Assembly (NCBI GenBank): GCA_028554795.2
Contig: CM068826.1
Span: forward strand, 100,938,346-101,002,345
Reading direction: 5' to 3'
Length of the DNA stretch: 64,000 nt
Source of the DNA: Sinohyriopsis cumingii
Lineage: Eukaryota; Mollusca; Bivalvia; Unionida; Unionidae
In this document: one piece after another, positions 35,480 to 46,479 of the stretch
How the letters are laid out: each line of letters begins with the position of its first letter
Numbering within the stretch: the stretch's first letter is position 1
Program-made: the position numbers and the translations under genes
Notes under the pieces: generated by a model
What the model was told of the DNA's origin: nothing
Databases searched by the model: none
What the model saw: the letters and a program-made list of their open reading frames with translations, nothing else

Positions 35480-35930
35480 TATGTTTGAACTTTTGGCCCA
35501 AAACTAGTAAGCATGACTACACAAAAACTAAGTGAAGTAGGCAATGAAATTTAGTATGATTCTTTATATTAATATGTAAATGACCTCATTAGGTTTGAAC
35601 ATTGAGCACATTTTCCATTTTGTAAAAGATTTTTAAATTGTTTGGACAAAAACTGTGTAAGCATGATTAAACAAAAATGACAAGACAGACAAATGGAATT
35701 TTGTGGCTTTATTTATTTTATTATGTAGATGAGCTGGCTAAAGTTTCAGACCATTACAGCAATTTTTCCATATTTTTTGACACATTAACAATTTGAACAA
35801 TTTTTTAATATAAGCCTTGTTAGTACTAGTTAACAAAATCTATTTGAGAAAGAATTGAAATTTGGCATTCATTGTTTATTAGGCATATGTAAATGAGTTG
35901 ACTTTTTGTTTCATTATAGTTATTTTACAA
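35480..35930. repeat. Degenerate array of about 140-bp units
   Basis: Rough units share AA(C/G)TATGTAAATGA, TTGGACAAAAACTGTGTAAG and GCATGATTAAACAAAAA. No coding capacity. Confidence 0.45.
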
Positions 35931-36085
35931 AGAAATTTTCTACTTTTTGTCCCTTCATATCCCTCTTAATTTTTAGATTAAATGAAAAACATCTTTGAAT
36001 TTTTTGGATATTACTGACCAAAACTACTATTCTATTATTAGCTTGGAAAGCATTGCCACTTGAGTAAGACAAGGTAAATTTAATA

Positions 36086-36087
<2 letters not shown>

Positions 36088-36178
<91 letters not shown>
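36088..36178. repeat. (AT)n microsatellite, about 90 bp
   Basis: An uninterrupted AT run next to a tRNA-like fragment on the - strand. Confidence 0.99.
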
Positions 36179-36181
<3 letters not shown>

Positions 36182-36189
36182 CTATTTGT

Positions 36190-36650
36190 ACTCAACAGAG
36201 ATTCAAACCCAGGTCCATGGGTAAACGGCACCTATCACTTTGCCTGCACACACGAGCCCATATTCCCTTATGACTAAGCACGCATCACCAAAATCTCCAT
36301 AGAGTGCGAATTAAAAATTCTCTAACCTGTATGATAGTATTATTTGTATTAAAAAAATTTAATTCTGCTACTATTATCAAGCATTCTTCTGTAAAATCCA
36401 GGGATAGCACTTTCCATTCTGTCTGGTGTATATTTATGGTTCTCTATAATTAATTCTATATACCTTGATTTCTTTCCAAGGAATCTGGAATGACTGTGTA
36501 GATAGATGAGAATTAATTACTAGGTCATTGTGCAAGTGTTACTGCTACATATGAGTGCATATAACACTGATTGAGTAGCATCAGTTTTTGGTGATGTGTG
36601 TTTAGTCATGAGGGAATATGGGCTTGTGTGTGGATCAAGGCAAGATATTA
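36190..36650. repeat. Inverted repeat with tRNA-like arm
   Basis: 36236-36295 (ACACACGAGCCCATATTCCC...) recurs in inverse orientation at 36583-36645 (...GGGAATATGGGCTTGTGTGT). The left arm, read on -, continues into CCTGGGTTTGAATCTCTGTT, which resembles a tRNA B box. Two opposed SINE copies or a fold-back element are both possible. Confidence 0.6.
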
Positions 36651-36769
36651 GCATGATTATATTATCAGCTCTTAACAGAAGTTTTTCCATTTTCAACATA
36701 TTTTTGTATGCCCACCATAAGGCATGAGGTATTTTATCATGATGTCCAACCATCCATCTATTCTAGTTC

Positions 36770-37560
36770 TTCATCATCTTCCATTGCCAATCTTTGCAAG
36801 TCAACAGCCTTTTGAGGCAAGAAATAAACCTATCAATTTCAGGCTCAGAAGGTGAAAGATCCAGGTCACTGGGAATGAAAGAAGGCAAACTGTTTCTACA
36901 CATTCAATGTACTTGTATACCAGATACCTTGATCAAATGTTTTGAATGATTTCCCTTCAGATAAGAAAGACACTAACTGATTTTGGGATCCAAAGGTCAA
37001 AGGTCAAGGACACAGTGACTGTAAGAAAAATTATTTACACATAATATCTTCAGTTGTTTATCACTCACTCTGAGTAGCCTCTGTGGATGGCTTGCATTTG
37101 AGACAAGATCACCTATTCATGTTAAGGTCAAATTGTTCTAGCTCATAAAAAAAAGGAAAATTGTTTTTCCAAAACTGCTTAAGTTTTGTACAACATGCCT
37201 GGACAACACTTTTTAGGTGGCTTGCATTTGAGGCAAGGAAGACATGTTGAGTTTGGGGTTTAAAGATCTAGAGATTGAGGTCATAGGTCAAGAAGGAAAA
37301 TGGTTTTCAAGTCTTATTCCACAAACTATCACCAGACTTTGTGGATGATTTGTTTTTGAGACAACCAAGGCACCTATTCAAATTAATTTTTGGGTCAATA
37401 GGTCAAAGATTAAGGTCAATGAGACTGAAAAAAGAAAAATGGGTTCTGCAAAAATAACTTGACATGGTGATATCATAAGAAATCATTTATGATAGTCTTA
37501 TCTGTTTTTGACAAAGAAACCTTGTGTGCATGATTGAGCAAAAACATCTTGGGTACTGTA
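36770..37560. repeat. Degenerate array of about 150-bp units
   Basis: Rough units share GGTCAAAGGTCAAGGACACA, TTGCATTTGAG(A/G)CAAG, GATTTTGGGATCCAAAGG and GGCAAACTG/AAAATGGTTTT. This style of array is common in mollusc introns. It is followed by a short (GT)n(GTCT)n run at 37689-37725. Confidence 0.5.
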
Positions 37561-37765
37561 TTAAGATCATGCTTTTTTCTTTTATGCTTCTTTATGTAAT
37601 AAGAAAATATTAACCATTCTTGAATTGATTCTTGCCTTTAATCAAGCTGCTTTGGCAGATGTTTGATATAGTAATTTCTTAAATGTTTGTGTGTGTGTGT
37701 GTGTCTGTCTGTCTGTCTGTCAGTATGTCTATTTATACCATAAATTAAGCTTACTGTTTGTTTAG

Positions 37766-38051
37766 ATTACATTGTAAAAGAAGGCAGGCTTGACAAACGG
37801 GGTCACTTGCCTATCCACTTTTGGTCAACTCTGCTTTCAGTGATAAGTGAAGCAAATCAGGACCCCATCAAAGGGTTGAAGATCATGGCAAATAAGCCTG
37901 CTTTTGCCCTGGGAAAGACCGTGACCTTTACAGCAACCTTGGAAAGAGGCTCCCATGTTAACTACAAGATTCAGTATGGTGATGGAATTACTGCAATGGC
38001 TTGGAATCCTGATCAACTTGCATTTAGGATGCCTTACAATTTTTCTCATAG
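37766..38051 (+). CDS. Exon: linker and first half of PKD repeat 1
   Basis: A 286-bp exon entering in phase 1 (acceptor TGTTTAG) and leaving in phase 2 (donor GTAGGT). After a linker of about 40 residues, a PKD repeat begins at D-P-I-K-G-L-K, with a V-T-F-T-A-T strand and Y-K-I-Q-Y-G-D-G in the place of the W-D-F-G-D-G motif. It ends P-Y-N-F-S-H. The split Ser codon joins to Y-N-T-T-G-N-F-T-V in the next exon, completing the H-x-Y-x-x-x-G-x-F-x-V end of a classic PKD fold. The linker shows no known domain. Confidence 0.85.
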
Positions 38052-38054
38052 GTA

Positions 38055-39200
38055 GGTATTTGAACCTGATTATTTTGTTACTGTACATTGCAGAACAGAC
38101 TTTTTCATATATTTCATTTCATCTCATGTCCCCATTCACGATCGCCATTAAAAACTTTTTTTGAAAAGATTGCTCAATTTGACAAAAATTTTAAGGAAAG
38201 CATCCTGTCATTATCCTTATTAAAATTTGTTCAGATGATCCCAACCCCTAAAATTTAACAAAAGAATCCTGACATGAAAGTCTTTCAGATTAATTTAGAT
38301 GATGCTTTATTTACATGATGCCAGTCCTCCATCAATATCAAGAATCCTAGTATTAATTTTGGGGAATCTAGACAGCTCATATCGAATGGACAACACAATC
38401 GTTAAAAGTCCAAAACTTCTATAAAATCATACGGCATCTTCCTCTGAGCCTGCATGTAAACAGTAATAAAAAGCATTCAGTTAGAATAAATGGTGTATCA
38501 GTTCCTCCAATTCCAGGACTGGTTTCTTGTAATATATATTCACTTTTTTCACACTCAGAAAATGTATTCAATCTACCAGTGGATCATATTGGTGCTGAAG
38601 TGCTTTTCTTTCTACCTGTGTGAACACAGAAGACTCCTGTTTAATATTTCATCCCCCAAATTTTGAGTTTCTGAAATTTTGTAAATTCCGCTTGCAGAAT
38701 TTGTACACAAAATATCATAATAATTCTGCAAAATTTGGAATCATTAGCACTCCTAGGAGGAAACAGAAGTATGAGACAGTTGAAGTCATCTTTGTTAAAG
38801 TTTAACTTTGAAATTGGATTTTACTCCATACATGTAATCACAAAAAAGAATTGCTTTATTAGTTTGGTAGTTTGGTTGTTAAGTTAAGATGCATGTTTGA
38901 AACTCCATAACAACCATGCAGATGCAGAAAGATTATTTTCATTGCCCAGAAAAATTTATTTAACAAGATCTTAAGGGAAGTTGAACAACAATACCATCCT
39001 GTCTCTAATGTGTACAGTGATTAACATTAATGAAACTTGCTTCACATTCAACCCCTCTAATGAACTTTTTAGAGCATTAAAGTTTGCATTTAGAAGTTAA
39101 TGATGTACTCCACTCTCAAACATAGACGACTGTAAAAGGATGCTGACTAAATTCTGATGTTGGTTGACAGGAGTTTTTAAAGACAGAAACAGTATTTTTA
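38055..39200. other. Intron, mostly unrecognised
   Basis: The first part (38130-38350) contains diverged phrases of the intronic array at 31640-33330 (AAAGCATCCTGTCATT, GATGATGCTTTATTTAC). The rest shows nothing recognisable. Confidence 0.4.
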
Positions 39201-39214
39201 TGCCTCACTATCAC

Positions 39215-39990
39215 AGCTGTAAGGCATATAGTGTTAATCTTGTCAGTACATTCTTGTAGAACATGTAGTGTTATCCATGCCAATAGATTCTTGTAGGACA
39301 CAAAGTGTTATCCTTTGTCATTATATTCTTGTAGAACATGTAGCGTTATCCATGCCAATACATTCTTGTAGAACATATAGTGTTATCCATGTCAATACAT
39401 TCTTGTAGGACACAAAGTGTTATCTTTGTCAGTACATTCTTGTAGAACATATAGTGTTATCCATGTCAATACATTCTTGTAGGACACAAAGTGTTATCCT
39501 TGTCAGTTCATTATTGTAGGACATATAGTGTTATCCTTGCCAGTACATTCTTGTAGGACACAAAGTGTTATACTTTGTCAGTACATTCTTGTAGAACATA
39601 TAGTGTTATCCTTGTTAGTACATTCTTGTAGGACATATAGTGTTATCCTTGCCAGTACATTCTTGTAGGACATGTAGTGTTATCCTTGTCTGTATATTCT
39701 TGTAGGACATATAGTGTTATCCTTGCCAGTACATTCTTGTAGGACATGTAGTGTTATCCTTGTCAGTACATTCTTGTAGGACATATAGTGTTATCCTTGC
39801 CAGTACATTCTTGTAGGACATGTAGTGTTATCCTTGTCTGTATATTCTTGTACGGCTTATAGTATTTCCCTTGTCAGTATATTTTTGTAGGGCATAAAGT
39901 ATTTCCCTTGTCAATATATTCTTGTAGGGCATTTAGTATTTCCCTTGTCAGTACATTCTTGTAGGGCATATAGAATTACCCGAGTCAGTA
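39215..39990. repeat. 37-bp minisatellite, about 21 copies
   Basis: Unit TCTTGTAGGACATATAGTGT then TATCCTTGCCAGTACAT. Variants ACATGTAGTG, ACACAAAGTG and GGCATATAG recur in blocks, suggesting higher-order duplication. Confidence 0.95.
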
Positions 39991-39999
39991 CTTTTTTTC

Positions 40000-40780
40000 T
40001 GTCCAGCCATCACAGTGTCATTGCTTTGTGCTTAAGCCATTTCAGGCATAGATGTTCCATGAACACCTAGTTTTCTTAATGTGTGTGGGGTGTGTGTGAT
40101 GGTTTATAAAAATACCAGGTCTGCCAGCTGGTTTTATTTGAAAATGTATTAAATTCTTCAAAGAGAACAGGTATTTCATTTCTTTTATTAACGTTTTGAA
40201 TTTCCAATCATTTTGTATTGGCTTGTATGACTAAATAGATTATTGTCAATTGTAGAACATCACATATTTGGCTTAGTTGCACATTTATTCTTTGAGATCA
40301 CAAAACCCACATTTTGAGTTTTCCAAAAAACCCACTGCTGTCTGGAGGGATGTCAGCATGTTTCATTTTAGGACAGATAATGCTAATGTACCATTAAATA
40401 TGAATTATATTTACAAAACTTAAGGAATCTTGAAGCGATAACTTTGATAATAAAGGCAATCAAAAGCAACTGAAGAAATACAAGTAGAAAGTATTCTACT
40501 GACTCAGATATCTTGTGAGAGTAAAGCAAAGGAAGTTACCAAAGATAAAGGAATGTTTAGAATCACATGTTTGGAATTATCCTTGGTGAAGAGTTTTATT
40601 TTTAAAATACAAGATGCATATATTTGAATAGAAGAAGTAATTAAAATTAAATAATACACATTAAGGGTTATATTGAATGATCAATAATTAAAACTAAAGA
40701 AAAATATAAAATAATTATATAACAAATTACACTTTAAGCTGATAAGCATTTGTTAATAGATTTATAAGACTACTTTGTAA
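40000..40780. other. Intron, nothing recognised
   Basis: AT-rich intron sequence between the 37-bp array and a SINE-like block. Confidence 0.45.
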
Positions 40781-40781
40781 A

Positions 40782-41095
40782 GTACCATTGATTAGCATGC
40801 TGGATTCCTGTCCAGGAGTAACAGATTCAATTCACAGACTTGCCCAAGTGGGCTACAGTGTTATGTTGTTAGGCAAGACACCTCATCACTCTTGTTGCCC
40901 AGGCAAACTAACTAAAGCCACTAGGAAAACATCTTAAAGTCAGCATAAAGCAACCAAACTAGGGCTAAAGCACACCAATTGTTTTACCAAGGAAAAACAT
41001 GTATGGAAATTCACTAATAAATACAATGTAAGCCTCTAGGCTGAAGAACTGACCACCTCTCTGGTGCACACATGGTCCAGTAATGTATCAAAATT
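40782..41095 (+). repeat. tRNA-derived SINE, family D
   Basis: The head TTGATTAGCATGCTGGATTC then CTGTCCAGGAGTAACAGATT and CAATTCAC folds onto a tRNA A-box/anticodon/B-box pattern. The body has GGGCTACAGTGTTATGTTGT then TAGGCAAGACACCTCATCAC, a core resembling that of the family C element at 25195. One copy only. Confidence 0.55.
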
Positions 41096-41099
41096 TCTT

Positions 41100-42030
41100 T
41101 GCATAATTAATTATGCACAAGTAAAAGGTTAAAAGAAGACCAAATTTCTTGTAAAAGCTATAACCAAGTTATAAATTTTATTTGCGGAGAATTATTGCTG
41201 AAAATTTGACCACATTAATATTCTTCCTATTTAGAAGTAAATTTAACAAATTTGGATAAGTAGAGCTTGATATTTACTAGCACTGTAATATTATACATTG
41301 GTTAGTTGTGTGTTATCACATATATTTTGCATTATTTTAAAACATTTCATATATTCATTGTGGTTACTCACCCATGGTTTCCTCCTCCAGTTACAGGGTT
41401 TATTTAATTCACCTGCTTGGCTCCTTCATCTCCTTGACATTTACTAGCACTGTGATATTAAAGTACCTGATACATTGGTCACCCACTTACAACTGGTTGG
41501 TGCCCAAACATATACTTTCAATGTAATCTGATTATAGCTGTATATTTAATAAAACCATTGTCAAATATGCCCAGATTGCAGGATTATGCATTACAAATTG
41601 CCCCAGCAGTATGTAGATTTGTATGTATTACCAAGATCTGACAGTAAAATTTACCACAAAGATGAGTTATGTTTGTGAGTCAGGTGTCAAAGATTACTAC
41701 TGATGCTAATGTTTAATGATAATGACAATGTATTTTCCAGTGTAAACTACCAGATAATATCATATGGGGAAATAAGGAAGATAAGCTTTGTTTTTCTTTT
41801 GAACTTTTTGAGATTACACATTGTAGACAACTCTTTCATGTGTCTGGACAAGCTGTCTGCCAAAATATTTCTCTTGCCTTGAAAAAATTCCGGATCAGTA
41901 AAAATCAATTTGTTTGCATGATGCATTATGTTAATGCATGTATAATTGCATAAATAGAATTTCTTTATACCCTTTCCTCCCTCCCCAAAAAACTTTATGT
42001 TAAAACGTTTCTTAATCTTTCTTTTTTCGT
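41100..42030. other. Intron, nothing recognised
   Basis: AT-rich intron ending in a strong pyrimidine tract before the large PKD/REJ exon. ATTTACTAGCACTGTGATAT-like phrases near 41273 and 41440 form a partial duplication. Confidence 0.45.
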
Positions 42031-42035
42031 TGCAG

Positions 42036-44672
42036 TTATAATACTACTGGCAATTTTACTGTGATTTTATTTGTTTCCAATAACATAAGCAATGACTCTG
42101 CATCCATGAATATGATTGTGCAGCACAATCTTGTGGCAATGTCTCTGACTTTGAACAGCACTGAACTTGACCGTGTGTATTCTGGTGACCTTAACCTGAT
42201 GATTATGCCCAATTCAACCAGCTTGATGTTCAACAATGTCCATCTGACTTGGAATTTTGGTGATGGCCTGTCTTCATTTTCTTATCTTGACCATTTCAAT
42301 TCTACCAATGTCTTCACAACAAGACATGAATATGGGCTAGGGGAGTTTACTGTTATTGCCAACCTTTCTAACCTTGTCAGCTGGGTCACCTTGACTAAGA
42401 GTTTCTTTGTAGAGGAGCTGATAACAGGACTAGAGGTGTCTGCTACACCAACAGTTTTAAAACCAAATGATGTTATCACATTGATCATTTCAACTGCAAC
42501 TGGTTCAAATATCACTCTTGAAATAAACAGTGGAAACGGGAATAAAGAAATGGTTCTACTGAACAATACTCGTCGTGGGTCTTACATATACATCATGCCA
42601 ATAGCCTATGAAAGGCCAGCAGAATATAATGTTACTGTTAATGCTAAAAATGTTAAAAGTAACATAGCTTATGCACTGCCTTACACAATTTTTGTACAGA
42701 ATCCAGTTAAAGATTTAGTTGCCAGAGTGGATCCATACATAGCTATTCCACCCAGTGTAATTTCTCTGAACATAACCTATCCAAAGAATGTGTCGACAGC
42801 CCCAACTTCAGTGACATGTGACATCTTCCTTAATGAGCAGTGGAAAACAACACAGTTCACTCAGAATATCTCCAATATAAAGCTCTTATTAATCCATGTT
42901 AATGCATCCGGATTTTTGGAGGAAGTTAAAGTATCTGTCAATTGTAGTAATAAGTTATCCTATCAAGTCTTTCAAGCCTGGACAGTTCTTCAGTCTGTTG
43001 TGTCTGGAGTATATATAGAAAGTGATAAACTGTACATTCCAGTTGCTGGCACTGTAAATTTCAAGTTTCATGTTGGGGGAGGGTCTCATGTCAGCTATGA
43101 ATATATATTTGGAAATGATTTACCAAGAACAGGCGTGCTTCCTTCCCAGATTTATTTTGATTACATCATAAATGACACCTATACCTATGGATTTCCTGAT
43201 TTTTATGGTCTTAAATTTACTGCGAAAAATTTGGTCTCTCAAATTACTACAAACATAACAATTGGGGTTTTAGAAGAAATCAAGGGGCTGACATTGAGCA
43301 GATTTTACTATCCGAGTGACATTAATAAAACACAAAATTTTGGCCATGGGGATAGTGGTAATATTTTTCCACTTGAGCGTAATCTTGTGCTGAATTGTTC
43401 AGTCCTCAGTGGGAATGACGTCATGTACATGATAGATTTTGGCAATGGACAGAATGTTTCAACAAGAAATTCAACAGTTTTTTATAAATATAGAAATCCT
43501 GGAACATTTACAGTTACTGTAAATGCCTCAAATTCTCTGTATTGGCAGCAGAAAAATTTTACAATTGAAGTGTATCAGACTATTCAGCTGTATTCACTGA
43601 GAAACAACGGTCCAACTGAAGCATATCTCATGTTAAATTTGACCCTCAGCTTGTCCCGAGTTGGTACTAACTCTTGTCTACTCTGGAACTTCGGAGACAA
43701 TTCCATACCTGTACTCTATGGAGGGTACTCCTGCATGCAAGAGGCTGGAAATACAGGATATACATATAGAGAATGGAATGGATCCATCGTGCTGACACAT
43801 TCCCATATGTACCAAAAGAATGGCACTTTCACTGTTACTGTTAATGGCTTTAATAAAGTCTCAACAGCCTCTATTACAAATATTGTTCTCATAACTGGAA
43901 TCAGCTGCTTCTATCCCGTAGTCCATTTTATTGGAGGTGGTCAGGTTATAGACAATCCAGTGACAACACTATTCTCTGATTGGGTAAGTTTGGAGAGTAC
44001 AGCTGTTATCAACTGTACAGTCACCAAAAGTGCAGAATACAAGTGGAAAATATTTAGATTGGTCCAAGGCCTGACTTATCTGGACATTTCCTATCAAGAA
44101 TTCAATGCAGATATTGCACAGACAGATAGATTGAAAATTTACTTCCGACCAAGAACACTTGATATTGGTCTGTTTAAAATTGTCATAAATGTTTCCATGG
44201 CTGGAATTCCTGGTTTGTATTCTGAAGATTATCAATACCTGAGAGTAATTCCTTCACCACTTGTTGCAAAAATAAAGGGAGGTAACGCCAGAGCAGTGGG
44301 TTATGGTAAAACATTCACCCTTAATGCTCAAGATGAGTCATATGACCCAGATGTAGATGTTACCAATAAATCTGACCTTTTTTATGAATGGTGGTGTCGA
44401 CAGGAGTGGGAGCAATTTTCTGAATCAGTGATACATGAAATCACCATTCCAACTGTTGATGAAATGTATAACTTAACAAGAGAAGGAGGATGTTTTGGAA
44501 CAGGGATTGGGAAACTTCCTGTATCTGATGGGCTCTTTGAACTCTCTTCACTTCTATTGCAACCAAACTCGACAAACATTTTTCATCTGATTCTCTACAA
44601 AGGAGACAGAAAAACAGTTTTTGAGCAGTCCATTCAGATTGTGCTTGGAGACCCTCCAGATTTCTTTTTGAG
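42036..44672 (+). CDS. Large exon: PKD repeats 1 (end) to 7 and start of REJ
   Basis: A 2637-bp exon entering and leaving in phase 2 (acceptor TTGCAG, donor GTAAGA), 879 codons without a stop. It closes PKD 1, then carries about six more PKD-like repeats of 90-100 residues starting near 42124, 42418, 42706, 42994, 43279 and 43579. Repeats 2 and 7 keep W-N-F-G-D (42250, 43684) and repeat 6 has D-F-G-N-G-Q. Repeats 3-5 have lost the motif but keep the closing G/P-x-x-x-V-T-V-N-A strand. From about 43897 (G-I-S-C-F-Y-P) the REJ module begins: W-K-I-F at about 44047, then P-L-V-A-K-I-K-G-G and D-P-D-V-D-V followed by Y-E-W-W-C, all hallmark REJ positions. Many N-glycosylation sequons fit an exposed ectodomain. 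REJ continues in the next two exons. Human PKD1 likewise packs most PKD/REJ coding into one large exon. Confidence 0.93.
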
Positions 44673-44919
44673 GTAAGATATTCTGTAAATTGCAGAATTT
44701 CACCAAAATTCTTCATTACCAGGCTTTTATCCCAGTCAGTAGAATTTTTCACTGCATTTGCAAGAAATTAATGTCTTGACTTCTTGACTGTTTCTCTGTT
44801 AACTATAATTTCATGTATATCAACAGAAAAAACAGGTAAACAATATTTTAAACATAAAATCTTTACATTTTGAATAGTTTTGTTCTAGATCTGTACATTC
44901 TGAAATCTTCAAAAAAGAT

Positions 44920-45650
44920 AATAAACTGTAGATTGCTGAAATTAAAATTATTACATATTTGCAATCAATTACAATAAACTGCTAATTGGTGAATTTAAAA
45001 TTATCAAATATTTGCAATCCATGTCAATAAACTGCTAAATTGCTGAAATTAAAATTATTAAATCTTTGCAATCCATGACAATAAACTGCTAATTGGTGAA
45101 ATTAAAATTATTAAATATTTGCAATCCATGACAATAAACTGCTAATTGGTGAAATTAAAATTATCAAATATTTGCAATCCATGACAATAAACTGCTACAT
45201 TGCTGAAATTAAAATTATTAAATATTTGCAATCCATTACAATAAACTGCTAATTGGTGAAATTAAAATTATTACATATTTGCAATCCATGACAATAAATT
45301 GCTAAATTGGTGAAATTAAAATTATCAAATATGTGCAATCCATGTCAATAAACTGCTACATTGCTGAAATGAAAATTATTAAATATTTGCAATCCATGAC
45401 AATAAACTGCTAATTGCTGAAATGAAAATTATTAAATATTTGCAATCCATGACAATAAACTGCTAATTGCTGAAATTAAAGTTATTAAATATTTGCAATC
45501 CATGACAATAAATTGCTAATTGCTGAAATTAAAATTATTAAATCTTTGCAATCCATGACAATAAACTGCAAATTTTTGAAATTAAAATTATTAAATATTT
45601 GCAATCCATGACAATAAACTGCTAATTGCTGAAATTAAAATCAAGAAATA
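44920..45650. repeat. 53-bp minisatellite, about 14 copies
   Basis: Unit CAATAAACTGCTAATTGCTG then AAATTAAAATTATTAAATAT and TTGCAATCCATGA, with a subset reading AATTGGTGAAATT. Confidence 0.95.
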
Positions 45651-45766
45651 TTTGTGCCTCTTATTAATTTTACAATGACTACAATAATCTGCTGTAAGGA
45701 CATTCAATATGTTGATACTGCTTTACCAACAGTATGCCTGGTGCAACATAGTGTTCTATTATTGCA

Positions 45767-45818
<52 letters not shown>

Positions 45819-45860
45819 ATGCATGCATGTGTGCATGCATGTGTGTGTGTGTGTGTGTGC
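45767..45860. repeat. (GT)n microsatellite with GCAT interruptions
   Basis: TG dinucleotides broken by GCATGCATGCATG and GCATGCATG. The alternating purine-pyrimidine run could adopt Z-DNA. Confidence 0.98.
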
Positions 45861-46387
45861 ATTTGTATTTGGTGTAAACTGAGGACATTAATGAGGTTAC
45901 ATACCAATGTACTAAGGACACACCTCCAACCGAGGATGTCCTCAGTTGGAAAAATGGCAAAATCTTTCCTCTACCAACTATTTTAGCCTAGAATAACATA
46001 AAATCATGATTTGTAGGAAGGTCCCCATTTACACGCTTGGTACTTGTTCGTGATTTTGGAGTGTATCTTTCTTCCAAAGTCAGTGATACACATGCCCAAA
46101 ACCATGTCCCCTATTGCCTGGTGGAAAACTTGTAGAGAGCTCTCCACTATCAAATTACACATTGCAAAAACATATTATCTCCCTTTAGATCCAAGCATCA
46201 GATACCAACTACTGAGCTAAACTATAAGAAGATAAGCTGGTGCATATAACAGTCCTTGATATTTTTTATTAATATTTCATGCATGTGAGACAATAGCGTT
46301 GGGAAACTCATGATACATTCATACCATACACGTCCAATACAGGCAAATAAATCTATGACATGTACGAAAGAAGTACATCAAAATGCT

Positions 46388-46475
46388 TGAAAATAATAAT
46401 AATAATAATAATAATGAGGAATTTGTATAGTGCCTAATCTTTAAAAGCTCTAAGCGCTTTACAAAATTAGACATC
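46388..46475. repeat. (AAT)n run joined to an AGCGCTTTACA repeat end
   Basis: (AAT)8 followed by GAGGAATTTGTATAGTGCCT and CTCTAAGCGCTTTACAAAAT. This pairing of an AAT tail with a gcgctttaca box is a dispersed repeat type known from marine invertebrate genomes; only one copy is seen here. Confidence 0.5.
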
Positions 46476-46479
46476 ACCT

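Noticed and set aside
35920-36231. 103-codon open frame on - (Y-I-Y-I run)
   Set aside because: It is an (AT)n microsatellite read as protein.
45654-45986. Cys/Val- and His/Thr-rich open frames
   Set aside because: They are (GT)n microsatellite translations on both strands.
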